Source: Alopecurus myosuroides
Taxonomy: Eukaryota; Streptophyta; Magnoliopsida; Poales; Poaceae
Assembly (NCBI GenBank): GCA_028641055.1
Contig: CM054062.1
Span: 178,890,726-178,954,725 of the forward strand
Reading direction: 5' to 3'
Length of the DNA stretch: 64,000 nt
The notes beneath the pieces were generated by a model. It saw only the letters and a program-made list of their open reading frames with translations. It was not told the origin of the DNA and searched no databases. Positions 1-11,355 of this stretch are shown in pieces (position 1 is the stretch's first letter; every line of letters starts with the position of its first letter). Made by a program: the position numbers and the translations under genes.

Positions 1-379
1 CTCGAGGCAGCAAGATCCTCGACGACGACCGCGGCGCCAGCAGCGGCTGCGCCGGCGTTTGCCGCCAAGCCGGTCACCATCACCTCAGCGCGGTCCGCAT
101 AACGGCGCGCAAGCCTTCCGCGAGCAGTGATCACAGCAGGAGGATCCTCCGCGTCATGCACCAGCTCGGGGTAGTCGCGGTCGATGACGGTGGCGACGTA
201 GACGAGGTGCGCGCCGAAGGAGATCACCGTGCCGCCCTCCGGCATGGCCTTGCTACCGAAGTCGCCTGCGTTGTCGGTGACGAAGTCGAAGGAGCCGAAT
301 CTGTGGACAAGGCCACAGACTACGCGCTCCGCTGAAGAAGATCCCGTCCGAACAGTAACTCTAGCCAGCGCCGCTGGTT

Positions 380-397
380 GCCCCACGGTGGGCGCCA
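380..397 (-). other. Primer binding site of element A
   Basis: On the minus strand, two bases inside the LTR, lies TGGCGCCCACCGTGGGGC. The same 18 bases stand in the same place in elements B and F. It starts with TGG, as expected for pairing with a tRNA CCA end. I cannot name the tRNA with certainty. Confidence 0.8.
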
Positions 398-399
398 AC

Positions 400-1285
400 T
401 GTCGTGGTGGTGTCACGGCAGATGCCATAGGATGGCTAAAGATGTGGGGACGAAGGACGCTGGAGGTGCTCGGGGAGGGATCACGCGACGAGTAGACGCG
501 TGAGGTGAAGATCAAACACTGCAAACAACACGATCTACCCAGGTTCAGGGCCCTCGTGAGGAGGTAAAACCCCTACTCCTGCATTTCTCTATGTATTCTG
601 GTGTCTCACCGAGTAGCCACAGTACAAATGTTCTTGCTACCGAGTAGCCACTCTTCTCTCTCCGAGTAGGATTAGGTCAAGGATCTCTACGTGTGATCCA
701 GCCCGAGTCTCTTATGTGATCGTGTCTCGCGCAGGAGGCGGCTGGGCACCTTATATACCCGGTGCCCTGCCGGATACAGCCAAATACAAACAAGTGTCGA
801 CATTGTGTGCACATCGTCCTTCTTCCGAGTTCCCGCTGACAGCTTTGGCTTCTAAGCTTGTCCTGATGCAGAAAGTCGTTGCGCAAAACCAAGTAACCAG
901 TCTGTTATCACTGTACGAACACAGAGTAGGTCCCCCCCTATCCTGCGACGCCCTGCTGCCACACTGTCGCTGTCAGGCACGCCGTCCCCAGATGAACAGT
1001 GCTGTGAACAGTGCCAAGTACGGACCCGGGATACGCGGGATCCTGTGTCAGAACGGCTCCTTTGACTTCTGGCCCGAGTAGGTTCCCGCTAGTTTTACTC
1101 GGGCCAACTCTTCTACTCGAACAGATATATCTTGCTTGATATCTCCTTCTGGTCATCTTTTTGTGAGACCGAGTAGCAGTCGACCGGGTAGCAAGTACCG
1201 GGTAGGCGGCTACTCGACCAAACCTCTATTCTGATTGTTGCCTTTACCACTTTCCTTTACCCTACTCGGGGGCAACCCCCCGACA
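400..1285 (-). repeat. 5' LTR of Gypsy element A
   Basis: This 886-bp LTR has the termini TGTCGTGG and CCCCGACA on the plus strand and is clearly homologous to the 877-bp LTRs of element B. Near 744-767 the arms gggcacc and ggtgccc enclose TTATATA, the TATA box of the leftward transcript read on the minus strand. It is more diverged from the B LTRs than they are from each other, so it belongs to a sister copy or subfamily. Confidence 0.85.
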
Positions 1286-1671
1286 GCCGGTATGGGTCAT
1301 TTTAGGACCGGCGAACCCAGGCCGAACCCAGCGTGCTGGGGGGTTGCTGGGGGCTCCGGCGGAAGCAAAATCGCGTTTGTGGGCCAACATAGTCAGGCGA
1401 GGGGCGACTTTTCCACGCCCTCTATCCCCTCCGTCGCCGCATACCGCCCACCCTCGTTCTCTCGCTTGCCGATGTCGGCGTCGCTCCTCGACCCCAAACC
1501 GCCGCGCCGCCGCTAGAAGCCATTTCGCTGCCGCAACTGCCTGCCGTAGCCCCGCCGTAGACACGCCAACCTCCTTCCCTCCTCTGGACGAGCTCGTCGC
1601 TTCCAGGTGAGGCCACAGGCAGCCCGCTCTCCACCACGCCCTTGAGGTGTTCGGCGTTTTGCCTCTTCGGC

Positions 1672-2864
1672 AATGGACTCCGACAATGAGGAGATGTTCG
1701 CCGCTCTGATGGACGAGGAAGCCGACGCAGCCGTCGACGACGCCGAGCACCTCATGTGGCTCGCCGTTCTGGCCGCTCTGTTTGCGCAAAACGCGAAACC
1801 CTGACGTGGTGGATCAAAGTTCGGTCGCCAGAAGGGCAAAGAGAGACAGCGAGTGGAGGGGTACTACATCCTCTAGTGTTTCGGCGCCGATTCTGCATGT
1901 CGTTTGGGAGTTCGACATCTATTTCATTTGCAAGAAGGAATGCACCGGGACGGTTGGATTCACCTCGCTCCAGAAGTGCACTGTGGCTATGAGAATGCTT
2001 GCATACGGCGCTCCCGGCGATACCCAAGATGACTACATGTGCATGGCTCAGTCCACTGCCTTTGAGTGTTTGAAGAGATTCTGCAAAGCAGTGGTGGTAG
2101 TCTTTGGCCCAAAGTATTTGAGATCACCCAATGTTGAAGACACTGCTCGGATCCTAGCACAGAATGAAGCAAGAGGATTTCCGGGGATACTTGGAAGCAT
2201 CGACTGTATGCATTGGGCATGGAAGAACTGTCCGTTTGCTTGGCAGGGGATGTACAAGGGCGCGAAAGGATCTTGCAGTGTGATACTTGAGGCAGTGGCT
2301 ACAGAGGACCTCTGGATTTGGCACGCCTTCTTTGGAATGCCTGAAATTCACAATGCCATCAACGTCCTGCAGTGCTTCCCGGTCTTTGGAAATCTTGTTG
2401 AAGGTCATGCTCCTCCGGCGAACTATGAGATCAATGACCACCAGTACAACAAAGGATACTACCTAGCGGATGGTATCTATCCAAGATGGTCAACATTTGT
2501 GAAGACTATCTCCAACCCAGTACCAGGAGGCAAGCAATCTTGGTTTGCTCAGCGCCAAGAGGCTTGCAGGAAGGATGTCGAGCTAGCATTTGGTGTGCTT
2601 CAATCTCGGTTTGCTCTTGTCCGGTACCCTGCTCTAACTTGGTACAAGGAGCATATGTGGGAGGTGGTGAACTGTTGTGTGATCTTGCACAACATGATCA
2701 TCGGGAACGAGCGTGACGACCCAGTGTTTGACACTGAACCATATTTCAGACAGGGTCCTCTTGCAACTGTAGATCATCAGGTGTCGGCAGAATGGAACGC
2801 ATATCTAGCTAGGCGACAGCAGATCCGAGACCCCAGGTGCACCAAGAGCTGCAGCATGTTCTGA
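1672..2864 (+). pseudogene. Broken PIF/Harbinger transposase (DDE_Tnp_4 / plant transposon protein)
   Basis: A Harbinger transposase cuts and pastes its transposon with a DDE nuclease. A start at 1672 opens a short acidic N terminus that runs into a TGA at 1802. Conserved residues then reappear in other frames, and the main open frame covers about 1960-2864. In it I see the first Asp in GSIDCMHW, a second in YLADGIYPRW, and the Glu in RKDVELAFGVLQSRF, followed by the C-terminal CVILHNMI motif. The catalytic triad is therefore present, but the N-terminal DNA-binding region is scrambled by at least one stop, one frameshift and a probable deletion. Normal members have about 400 aa or more. A second protein of Harbinger systems (Myb-like) is not seen. 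It is non-functional as it stands. Confidence 0.85.
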
Positions 2865-3155
2865 TGAAGCATCTCTGGAGACTCAAAGGAAACACCTAGT
2901 TTCATGTGTTTTCATTTGTGCTTAAAACTTGTTAAATTATGTTGAAATATTTGGTCGAATATATGTTATGTGCCAAAATCATGCCGAATTTGGTCGAATT
3001 TAATCTAACTTGGACGAAAACAGTCAAAAAATGCAAATTCGGGCGAAAATGAACCGTTTGGCACACTTCGCCTGGGCTGGAAAACAACGCTCCACAGAAC
3101 GAAAAATAGCGTCGGGCGTCCCCAGGAGACGCTATTTAGCGCCGAAAATTGGCCC

Positions 3156-3180
3156 CGGGGGCGAACGGTAGTAGATGCTC
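3156..3180 (-). repeat. Right terminal inverted repeat of the Harbinger relic
   Basis: The minus strand reads GAGCATCTACTACCGTTCG and continues G/C-rich, next to TTA on the plus strand. This resembles the outer ends of grass Harbinger elements as I recall them. No partner is left at the other end to confirm the inverted repeat. Confidence 0.6.
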
Positions 3181-3183
3181 TTA

Positions 3184-4233
3184 CCTTCAAGATACAGCAA
3201 TAAGGAAGAGGAAGGAGAACCTTACACAAAGCCCAACCCAAGCAATCTGGCGTGCAATCACATTAAAAAACGCCCATGTAAATTATCTCGACAACGGAAC
3301 AGACTGACAAGAAACCCGGAAGGTATGCTCTGATTGAGGCATAAGTAGGATAACTTGTGACTACAACAGTAGATTCGTTCAACAAAAAGAAAATAAAAGG
3401 ATAACTGGAAAAAAGGCATCCTTTTACTTCTCAACCCGCTTAACTTCCGCCAAGGTGCAACAAGGTGACAAGTGAGTCTGAGCCTCCAAAGGTGTGGGCG
3501 ATCTCACTGTTCTCAGGGTAGAACAACAATGGCCAATATGAGCATCCTATCTTGACAGTAAAATAATTGAGAGATCATCTGCCATGGCCATGTAATCTTT
3601 CTCCAAGTCTTACCCTTGGATACAACACATGAATCTCCTTGCAGGCTTGAAGGTTGTACTAATGCTACATGTGACCTTCTGGCTGGTACTAGCGCTTCTA
3701 GATTAACCTCACATTCAGTAAACCTACAGAGTACAAGCTCTAGAAGTGGTGGTTTCAGCGGTAAATGAAAGAACTGGGTAAGCATTAATTGTGCGATCGT
3801 GGTAATGGTACTAACTACTAATACTATCTAATATAATTAGAGGTAAACACTGGATTACTTGTATATTATGTTCGTGGTAGTGTCTCACAACACTGCATAT
3901 GCTGCTGCTGCTGCTGCTTTTCTAGTCAAAGGCTAATGGCATGTTTTTCTCTTGTGGTTTGGTTTAATAGGGCTATCCGCTAAAAAGGGGAATGGGAAGC
4001 TAACACTACGCTGACACTTCACTCCTTTTTCTTCTCCTGTCACAATAACAAACAGAAAAAGGATGTCACAATAACAAACAGAAAAAGGAGGAGAAAGAAA
4101 ACACAAGGACAGCTTAATCATATAGGTGAAATGCTTAATTTTTTGGAAGCAACCATAGTGGGAATAAAGGAGGGTCTAAGTGCTTACTATGATTAGGTTT
4201 TGGGTATTGTTCACTTTGGATTGATGGACAATT
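3184..4233. other. Intergenic DNA downstream of the CCCH gene
   Basis: There is no supported gene. The stretch holds the 3' flank of the CCCH gene, which would contain its 3' UTR on the minus strand. It also has a short (CTG)n run near 3902-3917 and a tandem duplication at 4039-4090. I saw no clear poly(A) signal. Confidence 0.5.
4039..4090. repeat. 26-bp tandem duplication
   Basis: Two adjacent copies start GTCACAATAACAAACAG, at 4039-4064 and 4065-4090. They differ only at the last base. It lies about 150 bp downstream of the CCCH stop codon, probably in or next to its 3' UTR. Confidence 0.9.
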
Positions 4234-6824
4234 TCACATCCCGATTGCTCCGTGGTCGGAGGACAGCCTGCTCATTGCATGCCCCCAAATCATTTCACTC
4301 ATGGATATCACAGAATGTCCAATATAATCAAAGCCGTGGCAAGTAGTACCTGGATATGGGGAAGAAGTAGGGCCTAGGCGAAGGCATGTCCAATGCTGAG
4401 GGCAGGACACCACCTGCATTGCCGCCGGTGCAGACACCATTAAGGGATGCGTTGCAGCCATCACCAGCGACCTCACCGCCCCGAGGGAGTGTGGCCGACT
4501 TGGTTGGAGATGCGAATGGGCTTTGTAGCAAATCTTGTTCCCCACTGCAGAATGTTCATGGAAGAAGCAATGATCAAGCTTAGTTCTTGCCTATCAGATC
4601 ATCAAAGTTAAAGCCAAACAAGCCGAAATAACAAGCTAACAGAATTAAAATGATGCTCAGCTTGATCAACCTTTGGTCACTATCAGTGTTCTGGTTCGCC
4701 TTATCCTCCTTATTGCCTCCTCCGTTGGCCACATTACTCTCTACATCATAGAGGTTGCTCCCTTTCAGCTGATTATCTGTGGTTCGCACTGAAGATGTTG
4801 CAACGATCAAGTAATATTGGAAGAAGTTGTTTCAGTAAGAGGTATGTCGCTGTAATGCATACCAGAGTCAGGCTGCGGCTCAGCCAGGGTGCTTGCGGTG
4901 GTGGATGCACTGTCAACGGGCGTTGTTTGAGTCATTGCTGTTGTGGCTGCGGCGACACGAGACTTCAGGTCGAGCAACTGGAGACCCATGAGACGGCGGC
5001 TCTGGAGCTCAACAGCCTGCTGGAACTCGGCAGCCTGCTGCTCTTCCTCCAGCTTCCGCCGCAGCATCAGCTCGTTGGCGCTGTTGGAGTGCTGCAGCAT
5101 CCTCCCACCTGAGAAAGCATGTTCGGATGGTCAGCCCTACTTGAGAATTCATTCAAAGACACAGCCTGAGAATACAGGGAGAAGAATGATGTTACCAAGT
5201 TGGTGCAGATCGAATGGATCCCTGCCGTCTAGCCCGGTGGGAGTTGTGCAGCCGGAGAAGTCGCCTTGCGGCTGCTTCCTGCCAAGCGCAACCGATCGAG
5301 GAGCAAGAAACCAGGTCAGTTGGCTGCATGCAAGAAGCGAGATTGATTGGAGGTCGCGTAGTAATAATTGCATGCACGCGTGCCTGTACTTGTCGGGGAC
5401 CTTGCCCTTCTCCTTGTAGGGCTTGACGAGCACGCGGGCGTCGCAGATGAAGTGCGGGTTGCCCTTGGCCAGGATCAGCCGCACCGTTTCCGGGTACATG
5501 AAGGTGACGAACCCGAACATGCGCTTCTGCTGGTACGGGATGCGCACGTCGTGAACCGGCCCGTAGATGCTGCACCGCACCGCATTTGCCAATCAGATCC
5601 TCAGCTAGCCATCAATCAAGCTGCTGCCCCGGTGTGTGCATACCTGAAGTAGCCGGAGACGTCCTCCTCGCGGAACGTGCTGTCCGCCGGGAAGGTGAGG
5701 TAAATCTGGCGCGACCCCGGGTTCATCATGCTGGCGAAATCGGCGCGGTCCAGGCGCGGCCGGCCCATGAACTTGTGCGTCTCGTCGCCGCCGCCCAGCA
5801 TCAGCGCGGCCGCCGCTCTGCACACGCACGAGTGAAATAAAAAATGGTTGAAATCTTGGAGCGTGTACCTGAAGCTTGTTGGAGTTGGAGGTGACAACAC
5901 CTACCTTTGGTTGTCGTTGTGCTGTTGCTGCAGCAAGAAGCTGAGGCACTTGCTAGCGGCGGAAGGCGAGCCGGGGAGGGAGCTGGTGGGGGAGTAGGGG
6001 AAGGCGGCGTGGCCGAGGCGCTGGCTCTTGGAACGGAGAAGGAAGTCGTGGCACTGCTGCTGCTCGGCGACGGCGGCGTCCATCTTGGCAGCGGCGAGCG
6101 CCGCGTCGTCGTCGGGGAGGCCGCTGGCGTGGACGAACCTACAGCTGCTCCCGTTCTTGCAGAACCCGCGCGCGTAGTACAGGCACGGCTTCCAGCCGAA
6201 GTTGTCGCCGCCGAGGCAGACCTCGTTCGCCGACGCGCTCCTGCGGTGCCCGGGGACGCCGCCGTTGGCCCAGCCGAGGCCGTACGGGAACATGCCGCCG
6301 CTGTCGCCTGGACCGGGGCTCCCACCGTCGAAGGTCCGTTGCTGGTGCGCCGGGTTCATACCCCCGTCGTTTAGGAACGCGAGCTCCTCTTGCGGCTGGA
6401 AGTCATCCATGGCACGAGGAAAGAACGGCGCCGGTCCAGCCCCGCCGTTCACCGGGCTCGCCATCTCCTCGGCGACGCCATTGCTCCTGGAGAACACCGG
6501 CGGATGGGCCCACGAAGACGGCGAGGACACCGAGAGAGGGGACGGCGCCCCGCCGCGGCCAGAGTTCTGCCGGGAGAGCTGGAAGGGCGACTGGTGGCCA
6601 GGGGTGGGCGGCGACCCGGGACTGGACGGCGGGAGCAGGCCGAGCTCCCTGCGCGCCTTGGCCATGACGCTCTGGAGCAGCACCTCGGGGCCGAAGGCGA
6701 GGCGTATCATCTCCTTCTCGCCGTGGTCCTGGACGAGCAGGAGCCCCATGATCCTGGCTGCCTGGTCCGGGTCCAGCACCTGGATCCGGGAGAACACCAC
6801 CTTGGTGGCCTCGTAGGCGTCCAT
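4234..6824 (-). CDS. CCCH zinc-finger and RRM protein (rice C3H53/C3H22-like), 8 exons
   Basis: This is a likely RNA-binding regulator. I infer eight exons, in coding order: 6824-5905, 5817-5644, 5569-5384, 5278-5196, 5108-4863, 4788-4671, 4544-4350 and 4267-4234. Together they are 1956 nt, or 651 aa. All introns are GT-AG except intron 3 (5383-5279), which starts GC. The N-terminal 60 residues ([15 protein letters not shown]...) are typical of a plant CCCH/RRM family. A C-x7-C-x5-C-x3-H finger lies near residues 214-232, and an RRM near 340-420 carries FGFVTF. A Glu/Gln-rich helix follows at about 465-495. The protein ends SSDHGAIGM, as I recall for the family. No break is seen, so it looks functional. 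Small-exon boundaries are inferred from reading frame and family memory. Confidence 0.9.
5279..5383 (-). other. GC-AG intron (intron 3) of the CCCH gene
   Basis: The exon ends TACAG and the intron begins GCACGC on the minus strand, ending TTGGCAG. No GT donor fits the reading frame. Splicing here joins the codons for DKY to RKQ, the order expected in rice relatives. GC donors are a known minor class. Confidence 0.75.
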
Positions 6825-6967
6825 GGCCGCACCGCACCCAAGAAACGCCCAAACTTGCTCCCCCTCCTCCCACAGCCACAGCAGCGGCTCACGGTCACGG
6901 GCTTCTCGCTCCCCCTCGCCTTCACCTCCACCTTTGCCTACTACACTTTGTGTTGCGTGGCCGGCCG

Positions 6968-6984
6968 GGCCTTATGTATACAGA
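6968..6984 (-). promoter_or_regulatory. Possible TATA box of the CCCH gene
   Basis: The minus strand reads TGTATACATAAGG about 150 bp upstream of the start codon, in otherwise GC-rich DNA. That would leave a 5' UTR of roughly 120 bases. It is a weak match and has no other support. Confidence 0.35.
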
Positions 6985-8029
6985 AGCAGCTAGCTTCAGG
7001 CGACTAGTACAGGAGCACTAGTGTTTTACAGGAGAGGGTACTAGTGCTTGGCTTGGACCGGTTGCTCGTTAGCCTCCGCTTCCCGGAGCTTGCGCCGCTG
7101 AGCAGCTCCATTTCCCAAAGGCTTTGGTGCTTAGCCACGGCCTATCGCCCACCGCGGCCTTTTCTCTCGGGCACAGAACTTGGCTCGCGAGTGGCTCGGC
7201 GGGGCGGTGTGTAAATTTCCGAGGGTGGTGTTGCCATTGTTAACTGTGACGAGTGCCTCCAGCAGAAAACCCATGGTTTTGTCTTGTTTTAAAACAACCT
7301 GATCACGGTCACGGAGACATGGACCTTGGATTAACTCCTCTCTCCTGTCCTGCCTTTTTTTTGCTGACTCTTTCGTCTACCTGTCACTAGTTTTGGTATG
7401 CCAGTACGTGCGAGAGATAGCAAGCAAACAGCTGCTTTTCACTAGCCTGGCTGACCTCACCGCCTCAAACGGGAAAAAATGGGTATGTGAACCTCCAGAT
7501 CGGCGAAAATTGGCGGAAAGGTGGGCAGAAGCTATCTGTGTCGAGCCAGCGATCCAGTCACGTTTCTAGGGAGAAGCTATCTTGATAGCGACGGGGTAAA
7601 CTACAATAGTGATATAAAACGAAACATGATGCGAATTTCTTTCATCATAACCAAATCATGGGTGGGGCTGGCTGCCATCGAGAGCCTCAGCCAGAGCACG
7701 CTCGCTCGAGCTAGATTTATAACAGATCGCCAGCATCCAAGCCACGTTTGTGCAATAGTACATTGTTGAACTCAGAGCAGGTGCCGCTTGACAAAGTCCA
7801 GGACAATATGACGATTGATCAACCAACGCTGACTTAGGACAAAATCAAGAAACTGATGCAAAGATCTAACTTTTTTCAGTTCAGAATCGGATTGTGCGCA
7901 GTGTTTCACTAAAACACGCGTAACTTTCTCATACGGAGTCCGTTTTTAACGTGCAACCAATCAAATTGTTCATAAGGAACACGCGCGTCCAAAGTTCGAG
8001 GTAGAGCGGTCTCTCTACCTTGCCCTAAT
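6985..8029. other. Intergenic DNA upstream of the CCCH gene
   Basis: There is no recognisable gene. The part to about 7200 is GC-rich and probably includes the upstream promoter. The rest is mixed sequence with no open frame over 85 aa and no repeat ends I can define. Confidence 0.4.
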
Positions 8030-8115
8030 GGGAGCTCCGCCCCTAGTTGCAAGCAATGACTCTTCAGACCATATGTGATTTCAAACGGTGACATGCCCAT
8101 TGCACAATGTTAATT
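8030..8115 (-). pseudogene. Scrap of a Gypsy integrase
   Basis: On the minus strand a short frame reads YNNN, then a stop, then GMSPFEITYG. This matches the conserved region after the catalytic core of Gypsy integrases, where C carries SPFEIVYG. Neither side continues recognisably. It is an old fragment with no remaining LTR or element boundary. Confidence 0.55.
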
Positions 8116-8124
8116 GTTATTGTA

Positions 8125-8226
8125 CTCACTCCCTATCAAAACAATTGTCATTGAGATGGATGTGTCTAGAGGTATTCAACTCTAGATACATCCATTTCAA
8201 CGACAATTATTTTGAGACAGAGGGAG
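8125..8226. mobile_element. Stowaway-like MITE, degraded ends
   Basis: About 100 bp starts CTCACTCCCTATCAAAAC and ends GAGACAGAGGGAG, a near-palindrome with inner arms around ATGGATGT and ACATCCAT. It resembles the neighbouring MITE at 8414-8510. The TA target duplication is not preserved on the right. Confidence 0.65.
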
Positions 8227-8413
8227 ACCAAAACTCACATGAGCAAAATCACTTGGACCATCATCGGTAAGAGTAAGAATGATTTAGGTAGAACTCCACG
8301 TGCTGATTAACTCGCCCGTTTTAAGTTAGATCGAGGATGATATGTTGAGCTCATTCGTAGTTGCGTGCAGTACAGTACGAAAAACAACTCTCTCCAAAAG
8401 TGACGGGGAAATA

Positions 8414-8510
8414 CTCCCTCCGTCTAAAAATAATTGTCATTAGAATGGATGTATCTAGTTTTGAAATACAACACATCCATTTGAGCGACACCATTTTGAG
8501 ATGGATGGAG
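8414..8510. mobile_element. Stowaway MITE with TA target duplication
   Basis: A 97-bp element starts CTCCCTCCGTC and ends in its inverted form, GATGGATGGAG. TA lies on both sides (8412-8413 and 8511-8512). This is the standard Mariner/Stowaway structure. It has no coding capacity and moves with a Tc1/Mariner transposase supplied elsewhere. Confidence 0.85.
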
Positions 8511-8512
8511 TA

Positions 8513-9107
8513 TTTTTTTTTTATGGTCGATGGATGGAGTATTCAAACCTTATCATAAAACGATATGGAGATTTGGCCACCATGGCCGCGGCGAAAGGAT
8601 GACCGGAAGGAACCATAAGGCATACTTAGAGACTTAATCAATTGTTACCAAGACACGGTTAAACTAAAGAAGATTAGGGTGGTCCTCCATGAAATCTATA
8701 GTTATCATCCGACGGTTATACCTACTGGCTCTGTAGTGTGGCCCTCAACGAATGGCTCGGAGTTTATATCGAATGGGGGGGTGTCGGTAATGGACTCTCT
8801 ACTCCGTCGAACAATCGTAAATAAACCTAAATTGTCTCTGGTTGTCATGACAACTTTGTGGGAACCCCGAACTAGCAGTTCGAGACATCCGGTATGCATT
8901 CATTCACGGTCCCATGTTCAGTTAGTCGTTAACATATTCGAGTTAGCATGGCAGAATACATTATCCATTACAACAAGAATAGAGGTCTTACAAATACACG
9001 GTCACCTAACCAAGCCTTGATATATGCCACACATGGCTATTTCAACAACAACAACAACAACAATAGAAGTCTTCAATACAAACGCGATAAACCCTTATCA
9101 TGCGTTG
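8513..9107. other. Unclassified DNA left of the nest
   Basis: There is no supported gene. A short (CAA)n run lies near 9041-9062. This DNA was contiguous with 38209 before the nest inserted, as the shared 5-bp ACAAC shows. Confidence 0.5.
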
Positions 9108-9112
9108 ACAAC

Positions 9113-9501
9113 TGTCGTGGTGTGGAGAAGACAGATGCCATAGGATGGCTTGAAGTTGGGGCCGATGGACGCTGTAGGTATCCGAGGAGGGATCGCACGC
9201 CTAACTGGCGCGCTCAGAACACTGCAAACACCACAATCTACCCAGATTTGGGCCCTCGTGTGGAGGTAACACCCTACTCCTGTCTCTCTCTCCGTGTATG
9301 TATGTGTCGAGTACAACAATCCCTCAAGCTCAAGGAGCTAGAGGAAGAAGGACCTCTCTATCTTACTCTTTCTCTCTTCATGTAGCTAAGCCAAACATCA
9401 GATTCATCGACCCTCATGTAGGAGGGGGGAGGTCACCTTATATACTGGTGGCCACCTACTACCTCTATGTAAGCAAGTACTGATTAGGTGACTACACACT
9501 G
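9113..9501 (-). repeat. Left half of an A/B-family solo LTR
   Basis: It starts TGTCGTGG and follows the B LTR with divergence, including GATGCCATAGGATGG and the TTATATA region near 9436. It stops at 9501, where element C begins. The remainder resumes at 37757 and ends CCCCGACA at 38203. The two halves total about 836 bp, the LTR length of this family, and are flanked by ACAAC at 9108-9112 and 38204-38208. No internal domain is present, so it is a solo LTR formed by LTR-LTR recombination. Confidence 0.85.
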
Positions 9502-10478
9502 TGATGCGGAGGGGTTAGCTCCTAGGTGGCACGAGCTTCACGAATTGACCAAGAACACGATGAACGAACGAAGAACGCGTTGAACACGGGAGGGGGAAAC
9601 GAGGGGAAATCGAGGGCAAACGCGGGGAAACACAAAGGGGGATAAATAGCGAGAACTGGAAGATCTGAAACCTCCCGTCAACTAAACCCCGAGGGCCGCC
9701 TACGGGACGATCGATCCAACTGAACCCACCTTGATTGAAATCGCTTCACACTCGTAGCCGGTCCACTACGCCAATAGAACCTCAAGGGTTAGTTGAGGAA
9801 GATTGGAAGGTCCCTAACTGAATCCCAAGGGGAGAGGATAGGTAACCCGGTGAATCTTGATACGTTCCGAGATACAAATCATAGGAGTAGCCTTGATACT
9901 GTCCTAGGTACAAACCATATAAGTAGCCTCACAAGAGGGATACAAGAGCAAAGCTCAAAAGTCTAATTCATCTCTAACCCTAGATCTAGCACGGGGAAGT
10001 TCTTATATAGCCGGGGGATCGAAGCAGGTGAAAACGGGGGCGAAAACGGTGCTTTTGCGAGTCTTCAGGGCGCGCCGGCCTGGGGCCAGGGTGGAGAAGG
10101 GGGCAGGCCGTCCTGGAGCCGGGGTGGAGAAGGGGGAAGCTGGCCTGGGGGTGCGACCTAGGGCCGGGGTGGAGGCTGGGGCTTTCCGAGGGGAGGCCGG
10201 CCTGAGGGAGGAGGGAGGCCGGCCTAGGGCCGGGGTGGAGGCCGGGACCCTCTGCCTGGGGGCCGGCCTGGAGAGGGAGGAGGCTAGCCTGGCCGGGGCT
10301 TGAGGCTGGGGGGGGGCTGTTTTCCTCCTTCTCCCTTCGTTTCTTCTTCTTCCTTCACGCCATCTTCTCGCACTTCTTCCATGACTTCTTGGGCAACTTC
10401 TTGGGCACGTTCCGAGGAACCTTGAGCATCATCTTGAGGGTCCATGGTGGGTTCCCACCTAAGCACACAAAGGGCATT
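9502..10478 (-). repeat. 3' LTR of element C, left part
   Basis: It starts TGATGCGGAGGGG and matches the right LTR from 36654. It is cut at 10478 by element B and resumes at 25643. It carries a GC-rich imperfect repeat (about 10060-10310) and a minus-strand TATATAAG near 10003-10010. Confidence 0.9.
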
Positions 10479-11355
10479 TGTCGTGGTGGTATCACGGCAG
10501 ATGCCATGGGATGGCTAAAGTTTGGGGCCGATGGACGCTGGAGGTGCTCGGGGAGGGATCACACGGCGAGTAGCCGCGTGTGGGATGTCTCAAGCACTAC
10601 AAACAACACGATCTTACCCAGGTTCAGGGCCCTCGTGTGGAGGTAACACCCCTACTCCTGCCTTTCTCTCTATATGTGTGTAACCGAGTAGCCACAGTAC
10701 AAATCAGGCCTTCAGCCGAGTAGCCACTCTAGCTCTCGAGTTCTCTATGTGTTAAGTGAAACAACCCAGAGTGTCGACCCTCGCACAGGAGGAGGCAGGG
10801 CACCTTATATACTGGTGCCCAGCCGAATAGAATAAGACTATAAGGTACGACTGATAGGACAGGAGCACTGCAGAACAGAGCACACTTTCGGCTTCTCGCT
10901 GACGCGGGCGCCGTAAGTCGTCGCGCCGTTCGGAGATGGGACCTGTCCACCCTTGTCGGTGAGATAGGGTAGGCCCCTAGCCCTGTCCTGTCCCCTCTGT
11001 CAGTGATAGGACTTGACAGGCGCCTACCACGCTGTAGCCACGCTGTAGCGCGGATAATCACGCGCTCCGTAAGTTGAACCGCACGCCGGTACGGACGTAG
11101 GATACGCGGGATCCCTTGTCAGAACGGCTCCATTGACTTCTGGCCCGGGTAGGAACTCACTCCCTCTACTCGGACCAACTTCTTTACTCGGATGAACATA
11201 ACTTGCTTGATTTCTCCTCTTGGCCATTGGTGGGTACGGCCGGATAGAAGCCTACCGGGTAGCAAGTACCGGGTAGCCGTCTACCCGGTCAAACAGCACC
11301 TTTGACCTTGCCTTTAGCACTGGCCTTACCCCTACTCGGGGGTAACCCCCCGACA
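10479..11355 (-). repeat. 3' LTR of element B
   Basis: The 877-bp LTR runs from TGTCGTGG to CCCCGACA. The TATA region TTATATACT at 10805-10813 is enclosed by GGGCACC and GGTGCCC. The end carries a small palindrome, CGGGGGTAACCCCCCG. The octamer CCGAGTAG occurs several times. Confidence 0.93.

Larger units (their letters stand above)
1..1285 (-). mobile_element. Gypsy element A (Tat-type), 5' end only
   Basis: This is the 5' part of an LTR retrotransposon transcribed leftward; its body lies off the left edge. Bases 1-379 are the leader and gag start region and align by eye with the equivalent part of element B (about 24440-24740). A primer binding site at 380-397 and an LTR at 400-1285 follow. 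The LTR starts TGTCGTGG and ends CCCCGACA, as the B LTRs do. No coding frame longer than about 90 aa is open here. The right flank is Harbinger sequence, so A inserted into, or is joined to, that transposon. Its TSD cannot be tested because the other end is outside the window. Confidence 0.85.
1286..3183 (+). mobile_element. PIF/Harbinger DNA transposon relic
   Basis: The block between the A LTR and the right terminus at 3156-3180 contains a decayed Harbinger transposase. The right end, read on the minus strand, starts GAGCATCTACTACCGTTCG and is followed on the plus strand by TTA (3181-3183), matching the TTA/TAA target preference of the superfamily. The left terminus is missing, removed or displaced where element A joins. 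GC-rich DNA at 1290-1670 is the transposon's 5' region. Bases 2865-3155 are its non-coding 3' part. Confidence 0.75.
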
